Of a stretch of 51,251 bases of DNA, positions 1-8,329 are shown one piece after another. The DNA is from Thermoanaerobaculum sp. (lineage in GTDB: Bacteria > Acidobacteriota > Thermoanaerobaculia > Multivoradales > UBA5704), in NCBI GenBank assembly GCA_021154885.1, contig JAJKHS010000074.1, forward strand, positions 1 to 51,251, given 5' to 3'. Position 1 is the first letter of the stretch. Each line of letters begins with the position of its first letter. The notes under the pieces were generated by a model. That model was not told where the DNA came from, did not search any database, and saw only the letters and a list, made by a program, of their open reading frames with translations. A program made the position numbers and the translations under genes.

Positions 1-239
1 CCGTCGACGATCAGGCCGGCGTAGGCGTCGCGGGCGATGTCCTCCGGCCGGTGGCTGAAGCAGACCCAGGCCGGGGTCATGGCGTCGGTGTTGATGTCGT
101 CCAGCAGGTCCTCGACCCGGAGGTCCGCCATCCGCAGGTCCAGCTCTCCCGTCAGTTGCCGGCGGATGAGGTCCGGATCCTTGGTGAGGAACAGCACCCG
201 CTTGCCCGGGGTCAGCCGGATGGTCTCGGGAGGCTTCAT
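1..239 (-). CDS. Aconitase-family hydratase, N-terminal part (cut by window edge)
   Basis: The 79 visible codons start at ATG 239, with AGGAGA five bases upstream, and run off the left edge. The protein begins MKPPETIRLTPGKRVLFLT and contains a block reading LLDDINTDAMTPAWVCF near residues 45-60, followed by RPEDIARDAYAGL. This DNISTDE/ITPAW-like block is what I remember from the N-terminus of aconitase-superfamily hydratases of the YbhJ type. Those enzymes use a [4Fe-4S] cluster to interconvert tricarboxylic or methyl-substituted acids. The cluster cysteines lie further downstream and are not in the window, so the substrate cannot be inferred. The call rests on pattern memory of this one segment. 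The gene is divergent from the cassette to its right. Confidence 0.5.
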   Translation of the reverse strand, partial: MKPPETIRLTPGKRVLFLTKDPDLIRRQLTGELDLRMADLRVEDLLDDINTDAMTPAWVCFSHRPEDIARDAYAGLIVD

Positions 240-450
240 CGGGACTCTCCTGGTCGGTCGACGTGAACGGCTCGCCCGGGCCATGGCGGACATGGCGGGC
301 GGGTGACGACGCGCTGACATTGTATCCAAACGCCGGCGGCGGAGGGGACTATTCTCGGCGCCTCGCCGTGAGCTTCGGGAGATCTGGACGATGGGCTTGT
401 CCTCACGCGACGCCTGTGCTATCTTCAGGCCGTCCAAGGGGGATGAAATC

Positions 451-744
451 ATGCGGAGGAATGCCACACTGCCGTCTGCGTCGCCTGAGGAGCTGTGCGA
501 CAATCGTCCCATGAAGGAGGCCGTCTCTCCCGATGTCGCGAAGCGGCCCGGTGTCTCGAGGAGGCGGCGGACGAAGAAGCACATTGCTCCCCCTCTCACC
601 GCTGACCAGATCTCCCGAGGGGTGGGGGTGACCAAGAAAGATGCCGCATTGGTTACGAAGGTTCTGCTCGAGCTGGGGTATATCAAAGACGAAGGCAAAG
701 GGAACGGTACGAGAAAAAGGAAGGTCAAGACTCCGAAGAGCTGA
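451..744 (+). CDS. Small basic HTH-like protein, partner of the TIR/NDT-like protein
   Basis: This 97-residue protein is not one I recognise by name. Residues 35-43 form a highly basic patch (SRRRRTKKH). Residues 47-78 (PPLTADQISRGVGVTKKD..VTKVLLELGYI) look like a helix-turn-helix or winged-helix core, and the C-terminus is again Lys/Arg rich, so nucleic-acid binding is plausible. I chose ATG 451 because AAGGGGGATG lies just upstream; ATG 511 is an alternative start. Base composition and codon third positions are clearly less GC-rich than in the Nudix-MBL gene to the right, which suggests acquisition by transfer. The stop lies 24 bases before the start of the next gene, so the two are probably co-transcribed. 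Possible roles are autoregulator or antitoxin of the following gene; both are inference. Confidence 0.6.
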   Translation: MRRNATLPSASPEELCDNRPMKEAVSPDVAKRPGVSRRRRTKKHIAPPLTADQISRGVGVTKKDAALVTKVLLELGYIKDEGKGNGTRKRKVKTPKS

Positions 745-768
745 CCGATCTCTCTCCCTTCCGATCTT

Positions 769-1383
769 GTGGATACCTCGTCTCGACTGCCTGCTCAGAC
801 CGTCTTTCTCAACCTGCCTTTCGACGAGGCATATCGGCCGCTACTTGTCGCGCTCGTGGCAGGGCTCACCGCTTTGGGGTTCGAGCCTCACTGTGTCCTG
901 GAGGTGCCAAGCGGCGGGCAGAACCGGCTGGACCGGATTTATGGTTTAATCGAGAGCTGCGGTGCTTCCATCCATGACCTCAGCCGGGTCTCGCGATCCG
1001 GTTCCCTCCGAGTCCCCCGATTCAACATGCCTTTCGAGCTTGGGCTCGCCTACGCGATCGCTCAGAGACAGTTGCACAACTTCTTCGTACTGGAGGAGCG
1101 TTCTCACCGCCTGCAGGTCAGCCTGAGCGACCTGAACGGCCATGATCCTCATATCCACGGTGGGACCCAGGATGGAGTCCTGAGATGCTTGCTCGACTGC
1201 TTTGGGACGGGATCGTACCAACCGCCCTTCGCGACCTTGAAGTCTCTGACGCGAAAGCTGGGCCGCGCCGTTTCGCGATTGGGACATGAGCAGGGGACTC
1301 GCACCCCCTTTCATCCTTATCTGTTCCGGCAGACTGTGGACGCCGCCGTCCGGCTCGCTCGCGCGGAGGGCGTGATCGGCTGA
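769..1383 (+). CDS. Nucleoside-deoxyribosyltransferase/TIR-like fold protein
   Basis: This 204-residue protein starts at GTG 769, 24 bases after the HTH-like gene. Conserved-looking blocks are FLNLPFDEAYRPLL (residues 13-26), SIHDLSR (67-73) and RFNMPFELG (84-92). A Rossmann-like opening strand plus an FELG motif containing a glutamate (Glu90) resembles the nucleoside 2-deoxyribosyltransferase/TIR-like superfamily, in which that Glu is the catalytic nucleophile. I remember similar uncharacterised bacterial proteins with a FxNxPFD...IHDLSR...RFNMPFELG signature. Many members of this superfamily cleave nucleotides or NAD in antiphage or conflict systems, but no activity can be read directly from the sequence. 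Low GC and pairing with a small HTH-like protein support a mobile effector module. The residues after about 150 have no recognised motif. Confidence 0.6.
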   Translation: MDTSSRLPAQTVFLNLPFDEAYRPLLVALVAGLTALGFEPHCVLEVPSGGQNRLDRIYGLIESCGASIHDLSRVSRSGSLRVPRFNMPFELGLAYAIAQRQLHNFFVLEERSHRLQVSLSDLNGHDPHIHGGTQDGVLRCLLDCFGTGSYQPPFATLKSLTRKLGRAVSRLGHEQGTRTPFHPYLFRQTVDAAVRLARAEGVIG

Positions 1384-1415
1384 TCTCTCTCCAAGTGCCG
1401 TGATATAAGCCACCC

Positions 1416-3023
1416 ATGGCCAACGATCCCTCCGGCAACCTCTACGAGAAGGTCGTCAGGCAGCCTCCGGGGGCAGAAGCGGGCGCCCTGCCGCCGCCTC
1501 GCATCTCGGCGTCGGTGGTGCTCTGGCGCCACTTGGAGGGGGGCGGCCCGGAGGACGTCGAGGTCTATTGGGTGAAGCGGGCGGAGACGCTGGCCTTCAT
1601 GGGCGGCTGGCACGCCTTCCCGGGGGGTGGGATGTCGCGGTCCGACGCCGGCCTCCCGGTCTCCGGCGAGCCGCAGCTCGCCGCGGACGCGCCGCCGGCC
1701 GCGGGTCTGCCGGACTCCCTGCGCGACCTCGACGAGCCGGGCCCGGACCTCCTGCCCGGCCTCGCCGCCTGCGCCCTGCGCGAGCTGTTCGAGGAGACGG
1801 GCATCCTCCTGTCGATTCCGGCCGTCGATCCCGAAGACCTGCCGGAGCTGCGCCGCGCCCTGCTGGCGGGCGAGCGCACCTTCGCCGAGATCGTGAAGAC
1901 CCTGGGCGTGAAGCTCGAGGCCTCGCCCCTGGTCTACGCCGGCCGCTGGGTGACGCCGCCGTTCGCGCCCGTCCGCTTCGACAACCGCTTCTTCCTCCTG
2001 GAGTGGCCGCCCGAGGCCCCGGCCCAGCCGTCGGTCCACGAGGGGGAGCTGGAGCACGGCTCGTGGATCCTCCCGGCCGAGGCCCGGGAGGCGTGGCGCC
2101 GGGGGGACGTGCTGGCGGCGCCGCCCATCCTCCACATCCTGGAGGTCCTGAGCCAGGACGGGCCCACCCGCGGCCTCGGCCGCCTGCGCGACCCGGCCGA
2201 GACCAACCTCGGCCCCCTGCGCCGGGTGGAGATGCGCCCCGGCGTGGCCATGTTCCCCCTCCTCACTCACACCCTCCCGCCGGCGGCCACCACCAATGCC
2301 TACCTGCTGGGGACCCGCGACTGCGTGCTGGTGGACCCAGGCGCCTCCTCCGAGCGCGAGCTGGACCGCCTGGAGCAGGCTCTGGCCGCCGCCCGCGAGC
2401 GCCTCGGCCGCAAGGTGACCGCCATCTGGCTGACCCACCATCATCCGGACCACGTGGGCGGGGTCGAACGGCTGCGGGCCTCCCTCGGCGTGCCCGTCCT
2501 GGCCCACCCGCTGACGGCGGAGCGCCTGGCCGGACGGGGGATCAAGGTCGACGGCGAGCTCCAGGACGGCCAGCGGATCGTGTTGGGCGGGGATTATGCC
2601 GTCCTGGTCATCCACACCCCGGGGCATGCCCGGGGGCACCTCTGCTTCCTGGAGGAGGACCAGCGCTCGCTGCTCTGCGGCGACATGGTCTCCGGAGTGA
2701 GCATGATCGTCGTCGATCCTCCCGAAGGGGACATGGACGACTACCTGGGCTCGCTCGCCAGGCTGGCCGCTCTCCGTCCCGAGACCCTCTTCCCCGGCCA
2801 TGGCCCGGTGATCAAGAACGCGGCCGCCAAGCTCCGCGAGTACGTCGACCACCGGCTCTGGCGCGAGGAGCGGATCCTGGAGGCCTGGAACGCGGGTCTG
2901 CGCGATCCCGCCGCGATGCTCCCCACGGTCTACGACGACGTGCCGCCCCAGGCCTGGCCGCTGGCGCAGCGCCAGATCCTCGCCCACCTGGACCGGCTGC
3001 GGCGGCAGGAGCGGATCGGGTAG
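1416..3023 (+). CDS. Nudix hydrolase-metallo-beta-lactamase fold fusion protein
   Basis: This 535-residue protein has two domains. The N-terminal half (about 25-240) is Nudix-like: FPGGG near residue 68 and RELFEETGIL from residue 122. About 45 residues lie between the first glycines and the REL block, as in the NUDT19-type subgroup, so the canonical Nudix box is interrupted. The C-terminal half (about 270-535) is a metallo-beta-lactamase fold: THHHPDH at 340-346 supplies the zinc ligands, followed by HTPGHARGH, LLCGDMVSG and FPGHG. The winged C-terminal helix pattern resembles LACTB2-like hydrolases. Likely substrates are CoA or nucleotide derivatives for the Nudix domain and thioesters or RNA for the MBL domain, both inferred from families. 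The gene stands alone, with 32 bases to the upstream cassette. The start codon is ATG without a strong ribosome site. Confidence 0.85.
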   Translation: MANDPSGNLYEKVVRQPPGAEAGALPPPRISASVVLWRHLEGGGPEDVEVYWVKRAETLAFMGGWHAFPGGGMSRSDAGLPVSGEPQLAADAPPAAGLPDSLRDLDEPGPDLLPGLAACALRELFEETGILLSIPAVDPEDLPELRRALLAGERTFAEIVKTLGVKLEASPLVYAGRWVTPPFAPVRFDNRFFLLEWPPEAPAQPSVHEGELEHGSWILPAEAREAWRRGDVLAAPPILHILEVLSQDGPTRGLGRLRDPAETNLGPLRRVEMRPGVAMFPLLTHTLPPAATTNAYLLGTRDCVLVDPGASSERELDRLEQALAAARERLGRKVTAIWLTHHHPDHVGGVERLRASLGVPVLAHPLTAERLAGRGIKVDGELQDGQRIVLGGDYAVLVIHTPGHARGHLCFLEEDQRSLLCGDMVSGVSMIVVDPPEGDMDDYLGSLARLAALRPETLFPGHGPVIKNAAAKLREYVDHRLWREERILEAWNAGLRDPAAMLPTVYDDVPPQAWPLAQRQILAHLDRLRRQERIG

Positions 3024-3209
3024 CCTTGCCAGGCACGGGAGGTGCATGAATCAGGACGTGGTGGTGCGGCGAAATAAGGTGCTACCTGGTCCTCGTTGTT
3101 CCCCGGGGCGATCCTCGCCAGAACGGCAAAGGCCAGGGCGAAGTGATCCCGCGAGATTGAAAAAATAACCCGGCATTGGTTCGATGCCATTGACAGAGCC
3201 GAGGAAACC

Positions 3210-3953
3210 ATGAATCCGAACATCAAGGCTTTCGCAGTCGCCACCAGCTTGATGACGGCGGCGCTCCTTCCGGCGGGGGCGGCGGCCCAGGCGCCTCCGG
3301 GACAGAACCCTCCCCAGGGCACGCCTACCAACACGGCGCCCACCACGCCGCAGCCCGCCCAGGGACAGCAGGTCACGCCGCCGCAGGACGCCGCCAAGGC
3401 CCAGGCGCAGAGCCAGGCCCAGAATGGACAGGCCCAGCCGCCGGCCGCGGGTGAAAAGAAGGTGCTCACCCCGGAGGAGGCCGGCCTCTCCTTCACGCCC
3501 CCCGAGGGCTGGAAACAGGGCGATCCCAAGGGCTTCAACGTGCCCGGCAACATCTGCTGCGCCTGGTCGCCGGACAACGTCGCCTCGATCGTCGTCTTCG
3601 TCCAGAACGTCGGCCAGCCCTACAGCCCGCGGGTGCTGCTGGAGCAGAGCGCGCAGGCGCTGCAGAAGAGCCTCGGCGCCGACGTGAAGCAGAAGGACGT
3701 CATCGACGTCGGCGGCATGCGCGGCTTCTCGCTGGTGGTGACCGGCAACGGCAACGGCGCCGCCATCGACGGCAAGGGCACCGTCCGCACCACCCAGCAC
3801 TGGGTGGCCATCCCCCGGGACAAGGACATCGTCATCTTCCTGATGAACTCGCCCGAGGCCAACTACGAGAAGAACGACCAGACCCTCCAGGCCATGATCA
3901 ACACCCTCAAGGTCACCGGCCAGCAGTCGCCCGAGCAGCGGGCGTCCAAGTAA
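3210..3953 (+). CDS. Secreted protein with Gln/Pro-rich linker, function unknown
   Basis: This 247-residue exported protein starts at ATG 3210 behind GAGGAAACC. A signal peptide is visible (MNPNIKAFAVATSLMTAALL, cleavage near AAA-QA around residue 29). Residues 30-85 form a low-complexity linker rich in Gln, Pro, Ala and Asn. The remaining compact domain (about 90-240) begins LTPEEAGLSFTPPEGW and resembles PsbP-like or DUF1795-like proteins, which fold around a central beta-sheet. Adjacent cysteines (NICCAW) could form a disulfide or a metal site. The upstream spacer (3024-3209) has no recognised gene. Function is unknown; an envelope-associated role is inferred from export. Confidence 0.7.
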   Translation: MNPNIKAFAVATSLMTAALLPAGAAAQAPPGQNPPQGTPTNTAPTTPQPAQGQQVTPPQDAAKAQAQSQAQNGQAQPPAAGEKKVLTPEEAGLSFTPPEGWKQGDPKGFNVPGNICCAWSPDNVASIVVFVQNVGQPYSPRVLLEQSAQALQKSLGADVKQKDVIDVGGMRGFSLVVTGNGNGAAIDGKGTVRTTQHWVAIPRDKDIVIFLMNSPEANYEKNDQTLQAMINTLKVTGQQSPEQRASK

Positions 3954-4088
3954 GCCGCCCGCCCTCCCGGCAGTCTCTCCCTCCTCTCCCTCTTGGGGGA
4001 GGAGGGCTGTCCCGAAACCTTGCGGACAGGGCATCGTACCTTGCAGTATCGGCACCCAACCCGCCGGGCGCGCCAAGGAGGACGACTC

Positions 4089-5567
4089 ATGCCATCCCTT
4101 CGCTTCACGGTCTCGCTCTTCGCGCTGCTCCTGTTGCCGCTGCTCTTCCTCAGTGCCCCAGGATTCGCCCGGGCGGCGGAGGCTCCCGTTCCCGATCTGG
4201 CTGCGGGCGCCGCCGGCCACTGGGAGGGCGAGCTCGATCTCCCCCAGAACGCCGGCAAGCTCCAGGTGATGGTCGACCTGGTGCGCGCGGGCGGCGCCTG
4301 GACGGGCACTATCGACATCCCGATGCAGGGCGCCAAGGGCCTGCCGCTGGAGGACGTCGCCGTCCAGGACGGCAAGGCCCACTTCAAGATCAAGGGCATT
4401 CCGGGCGATCCCACCTTCGACGGCACGCTGGCCGTCTCGCCCACGCAGTCCATCCAGGGCACTTTCACCCAGGCCGGCGCCTCCCTCCCCTTCCGGCTGG
4501 GCCGGGAGCCGGTGGCGAAGCCCGTCCGTCCGCAAGAGCCCAAGCCGCCGTTCCCCTACTCGGCCGAGGAGGTGACCTATACCAACGGCGGCGTCAAGCT
4601 CGCCGGCACGCTGACGCTCCCACCCGGCGACGGCCCGTTCCCGGCCGTGGTGATGATCACCGGCAGCGGCGCCCAGGACCGTGACGAGACCCTCCTGGGA
4701 CACAAGCCCTTCCTCGTCCTGGCCGACCACCTGAGCCGCCACGGGATCGCCGTGCTGCGGGCGGACGACCGGGGCGTGGGCGGCTCCACGGGCAGCGTGT
4801 CCGACTCCACCACCGCCGACTTCGCCCAGGACGCGCTCGCCGGCGTGCGGTTCCTCAAGACCCATCCCAGGATCGCCAGGGACAGGATCGGGCTCCTGGG
4901 GCACAGCGAGGGCGCCGTGGCGGCGCCGCTGGCCGCCAGCCAGTCGAGCGACGCGGCCTTCGTCGTCATGCTCGCGGGCACGGGCGTTCCCGGCGCCGAC
5001 GTCCTCCTTCTTCAGAGTGAGCGCATCGCTCGCGCCGAGGGTACGCCCGAGGAGAGGATTCAGAAACAGTTGGCGGCGATCCGGAAGATGATCGACGCTC
5101 TGCGCACGGAGAGCAGCGACCCCGCGGCCCGCGACGCGAAGCTGCGGCAGACCGCCAGGGAGAGCGTGGCGACGCTGACGCCCGACGAGCTGCGCATGGC
5201 GGGCGGCGCCGACAGCCTCGTCGAGCGCGACGTCCAGTTCTTCGGCAGCCCGTGGTTCCGCTACTTCGTCGTCTACGATCCGCGGCCGGCCCTGCGCCGG
5301 GTCAAGGTGCCCGTGCTGGCCCTCGACGGCGAGCTCGACCTGCAGGTGATCCCGGACCAGAACCTGCCGGAGATCGAGAAGGCGCTCAAGGAAGCCGGCA
5401 ACCAGGACTTCACCCTCAAGCGCCTGCCGGGGCTCAACCACCTCTTCCAGCCGGCGAAGACGGGCAGCCCCGGCGAGTACGCGAAGAGCGAGATCACCGT
5501 CGATCCACTGGCGCTGGACACGGTGACGGGGTGGATCACGGAGCGGTTCGTCACTGCCAAACGGTGA
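4089..5567 (+). CDS. Exported alpha/beta hydrolase with N-terminal lipocalin-like domain
   Basis: This 492-residue protein starts at ATG 4089, preceded by AAGGAGG at good spacing. An upstream in-frame extension to 3993 is unlikely to be translated. A signal peptide covers residues 1-32 (LFALLLLPLLFLSAPG, then ARA). Residues 35-135 form a small beta-rich domain (GHWEGELDLP.GKLQVMVDL) seen in front of many secreted hydrolases. The hydrolase domain follows: an oxyanion-hole-type segment VVMITGSGAQDRDE, then ADDRGVGGS, and the nucleophile elbow GHSEG with Ser273. A late Asp (LDGELD) and His (GLNHLF) complete a plausible triad. Family members act as esterases or peptidases on small molecules; the substrate here is unknown. 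The gene is followed at 73 bases by another exported hydrolase. Confidence 0.85.
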   Translation: MPSLRFTVSLFALLLLPLLFLSAPGFARAAEAPVPDLAAGAAGHWEGELDLPQNAGKLQVMVDLVRAGGAWTGTIDIPMQGAKGLPLEDVAVQDGKAHFKIKGIPGDPTFDGTLAVSPTQSIQGTFTQAGASLPFRLGREPVAKPVRPQEPKPPFPYSAEEVTYTNGGVKLAGTLTLPPGDGPFPAVVMITGSGAQDRDETLLGHKPFLVLADHLSRHGIAVLRADDRGVGGSTGSVSDSTTADFAQDALAGVRFLKTHPRIARDRIGLLGHSEGAVAAPLAASQSSDAAFVVMLAGTGVPGADVLLLQSERIARAEGTPEERIQKQLAAIRKMIDALRTESSDPAARDAKLRQTARESVATLTPDELRMAGGADSLVERDVQFFGSPWFRYFVVYDPRPALRRVKVPVLALDGELDLQVIPDQNLPEIEKALKEAGNQDFTLKRLPGLNHLFQPAKTGSPGEYAKSEITVDPLALDTVTGWITERFVTAKR

Positions 5568-5639
5568 GGCGCGCGGCAGCAGGGAATCCCGTCCCTCGTC
5601 GCCGGGTTCTCACACCAGACCTTCGCGAGGACTCGTCGA

Positions 5640-8258
5640 ATGACCCGGAACCTGAGACTCCGTTTCACTGCCGTCTCCCTGTGCCTCCTGCTCGCCCTGC
5701 CGCTGGGCGCCGCGCCGGCTGCCGCCGCTCCCGTTGACACCGCGCCGCCGCTCACCCTGGAGCGGATCATGGCCGACCCCGACTGGCTCGGCAACCCGCC
5801 CGAGGGCGCCTACTGGGCGGACGACGGCCGCTCCGTCTACTACGAGCGGGAGCGCGACGGCGAGGGCAGGAACCCCAGGGACCTCTATCGCGTCGACCTC
5901 GCCGCCGGCCGGACGGTCAAGGTCGAGCCCGCGGACCGCGGCAGGCTGGACGCCCCCGGCGGCGACCGCAGCCGCGACCGCAGGTGGAAGGTCTACGCCC
6001 TCCAGGGCGACGTCTTCCTCAAGGACCTCACGACCGGCGCCGTGCGGCAGATCACGCGCACGGCGGAGAAGGAGTCCGATCCCCACTTCCTGGCGGACGG
6101 TCAGCGCATCTGGTTCCGCCGCGGTCCTGCGGTCTTCGTCTACGACCCCGCCTCGGGCCTCACCTCTCAGCCCGCCGAGATCCGGCTCGACACCGATCCG
6201 GCGGAGAAGGACGACCCCACCTACCTGGCGGCGGAGCAGACCCGCCTCTTCGACGTCATCCGCCAGAAGCAGGAGAGGGAGAAGCGGGACCGCGAGGAGG
6301 AGAGAACCAATCAGAAGGCCGATCCCACCCGGCCGCCCCTCCCCTGGTACTTCGGCAAGAAGATAACGGTCGAGGACTCCCGCCTGTCGCCCGCCGCCGG
6401 CTGGCTCGCCGTGGTGACCGCCCCCAAGCGGGACGACCAGCTCAAGCCCTCGAAGATGCCCAGCTATGTCACCGAGAGCGGCGAGGTCGAGACCAAGGAC
6501 GTCCGCTCCAAGGTCGGCGCCGAGGGCCAGGTGCCCCACTCCGTCGCTCTCCTCGACCTCGTGAAGCACAGGAGGATCGACCTCGATCTCAGCGCTCTGC
6601 CCGGCATCAAGGACGATCCCCTGAAGCACCTGAAGGACGCCGCCAAGGCGCGCCGGGAGGCGGAGAAGGCGAAGAAGGCCGCCGCCAAGGAGGCCGCCGC
6701 GAAGGACGAGGAGAAGGAGCCCAAGAGTAAGGAAAAAGAAGAGGCCACCCAGGAAGAGGAGAAGGGCAAGGACAAGGATGCCAAGGCCCTCGCCGCCAAG
6801 GCCCAGACGGACAAGGACAAAGAGAAAGACAAGGATAAGGATAAGGACAAGGACAAGAAGCCCGAGCCGCGCCCCGTGGAGGTCCAGGCGCTCACCTGGT
6901 CGGAGGACGGCAGCCAGCTCGCCGTCATGCTCCGCTCCCGCGACAACAAGGACCGCTGGATCGCCATCTGGGACGCCGCCAGCCGCAAGCTCACCCCCCG
7001 TCACCGACTGACCGATCCGGCGTGGATCAACTGGGACTACAACGTCCAGGGCTGGCTCAAGGACAACGAGACGCTCTATTTCCTCTCCGAGGAGGGGGGC
7101 TGGTCGCGGCTCTACCTGCTGTCCACGAGGACGGGCCAGATCCGGCCGCTCACCCCCGGGGGGCATTTCGAGGTGGGCGAGCCGGTCCGGAGCTGGGACG
7201 GCCGTTTCATCTACTACCAGGCCAACGTCCAGCACCCCGGCAACTACGACGTCTGGCGCGTCGAGGTGGCCACCGGCAAAACGGAGCAGCTCACCCGACT
7301 GGGCGGTCTCACCACCTTCGCGCTGTCGCCGAACGAGGATCAGCTCCTCCTCACTCACTCCGGCACCACCCGGCCGAACGAGCTGTACGTCCAGACGCTC
7401 CAGACCCTCCAGCCGGGAGCGGAGGCCCGGCAGGTGACGCAGACCCGTACGGCCGCCTTCCTGGCCGAGGACTGGGCAGTGCCCGAGGTGGTGCCCATTC
7501 CGTCCACCCACGGCGCGCCGGCGCCCGTCTACTCCCGGGTCTATACGCCCAAGGACTTCGATCCCGCGAAGAAATACCCGGCCGTGACGTTCGTCCACGG
7601 CGCCGGATATCTCCAGAACGTCCACTACGGCTGGTCGAGCTACTTCCGCGAGTTCATGTTCCACACCCTGCTCACCCGCCACGGCTACATGGTGCTCGAC
7701 ATGGACTACCGCGCCTCCGCCGGGTATGGCCGCGCCTGGCGCACGGCGATCTACCGTCAGATGGGCTATCCCGAGCTCGAGGACCTCCAGGACGGCGTCG
7801 CCTGGCTGGTGGCTCACAAGAGCGTGGACCCGAAGCGGGTGGGCGTCTATGGCGGCTCCTACGGCGGCTTCATGACCTACATGGCCCTCTTCCGGGCGCC
7901 CGACCTCTTCGCCGCCGGTGCCGCCCTGCGCCCCGTCTCGGACTGGACCTACTACAACGATGACTACACCTCGAACATCCTCAACCGGCCGGAGGACGAC
8001 CCGGACGCCTACACCAAGAGCTCGCCCATCGAGTACGTGGCGGGGCTCCGGAAGCCGCTGCTGATCTGCGACGGCATGTTGGACGACAACGTCTTCTTCC
8101 AGGACAACGTGCGCCTGGTGCAGCGGCTGATCGAGCTGAAGAAGGAAAACTTCGAGACCGCAATCTACCCCGTCGAAAGCCACGGCTTCGTCCAGCCCAC
8201 GAACTGGCTCGACGAGTACCGCCGGATCTTCAAGCTGTTCGAGCGCACCTTGAAGTAA
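5640..8258 (+). CDS. Exported S9-family (prolyl-oligopeptidase type) peptidase
   Basis: This 872-residue serine peptidase begins with a signal peptide (MTRNLRLRFTAVSLCLLLAL...AAAAP). The central part is a WD40/DPP-IV-like propeller with TolB-type blades (LTWSEDGSQLAV, RLGGLTTFALSPNEDQ). The C-terminal alpha/beta hydrolase domain contains GGSYGG with Ser740, Asp815/816 in GMLDDNV and His848 in ESHGF. It therefore probably cleaves short peptides in the periplasm. Unusual is a charged Lys/Asp/Glu/Ala insert at about residues 334-410, ending in a run of KD repeats, within the propeller. Related S9 proteins of Acidobacteriota and Bacteroidota often carry such charged loops. The gene is convergent with nothing and is followed by the sigma factor after 71 bases. 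Confidence 0.9.
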   Translation: MTRNLRLRFTAVSLCLLLALPLGAAPAAAAPVDTAPPLTLERIMADPDWLGNPPEGAYWADDGRSVYYERERDGEGRNPRDLYRVDLAAGRTVKVEPADRGRLDAPGGDRSRDRRWKVYALQGDVFLKDLTTGAVRQITRTAEKESDPHFLADGQRIWFRRGPAVFVYDPASGLTSQPAEIRLDTDPAEKDDPTYLAAEQTRLFDVIRQKQEREKRDREEERTNQKADPTRPPLPWYFGKKITVEDSRLSPAAGWLAVVTAPKRDDQLKPSKMPSYVTESGEVETKDVRSKVGAEGQVPHSVALLDLVKHRRIDLDLSALPGIKDDPLKHLKDAAKARREAEKAKKAAAKEAAAKDEEKEPKSKEKEEATQEEEKGKDKDAKALAAKAQTDKDKEKDKDKDKDKDKKPEPRPVEVQALTWSEDGSQLAVMLRSRDNKDRWIAIWDAASRKLTPRHRLTDPAWINWDYNVQGWLKDNETLYFLSEEGGWSRLYLLSTRTGQIRPLTPGGHFEVGEPVRSWDGRFIYYQANVQHPGNYDVWRVEVATGKTEQLTRLGGLTTFALSPNEDQLLLTHSGTTRPNELYVQTLQTLQPGAEARQVTQTRTAAFLAEDWAVPEVVPIPSTHGAPAPVYSRVYTPKDFDPAKKYPAVTFVHGAGYLQNVHYGWSSYFREFMFHTLLTRHGYMVLDMDYRASAGYGRAWRTAIYRQMGYPELEDLQDGVAWLVAHKSVDPKRVGVYGGSYGGFMTYMALFRAPDLFAAGAALRPVSDWTYYNDDYTSNILNRPEDDPDAYTKSSPIEYVAGLRKPLLICDGMLDDNVFFQDNVRLVQRLIELKKENFETAIYPVESHGFVQPTNWLDEYRRIFKLFERTLK

Positions 8259-8329
8259 AGCCGAGTAAGATCTCTCCATCAGTATGCAAGGAGATCTGCA
8301 CTACCCGCTTTAGCCCGGGGTTGGCGTCC

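Noticed and set aside
240-324. A -10-like TACAAT upstream of the left-edge hydratase on the minus strand (319-324)
   Set aside because: No acceptable -35 at 16-18 bases was found, so it is not reported as a promoter.
3051-5441. A 796-residue minus-strand frame
   Set aside because: It is the shadow of the plus-strand secreted-protein and hydrolase genes, whose domains and signals are clear; its composition is artefactual for GC-rich DNA.
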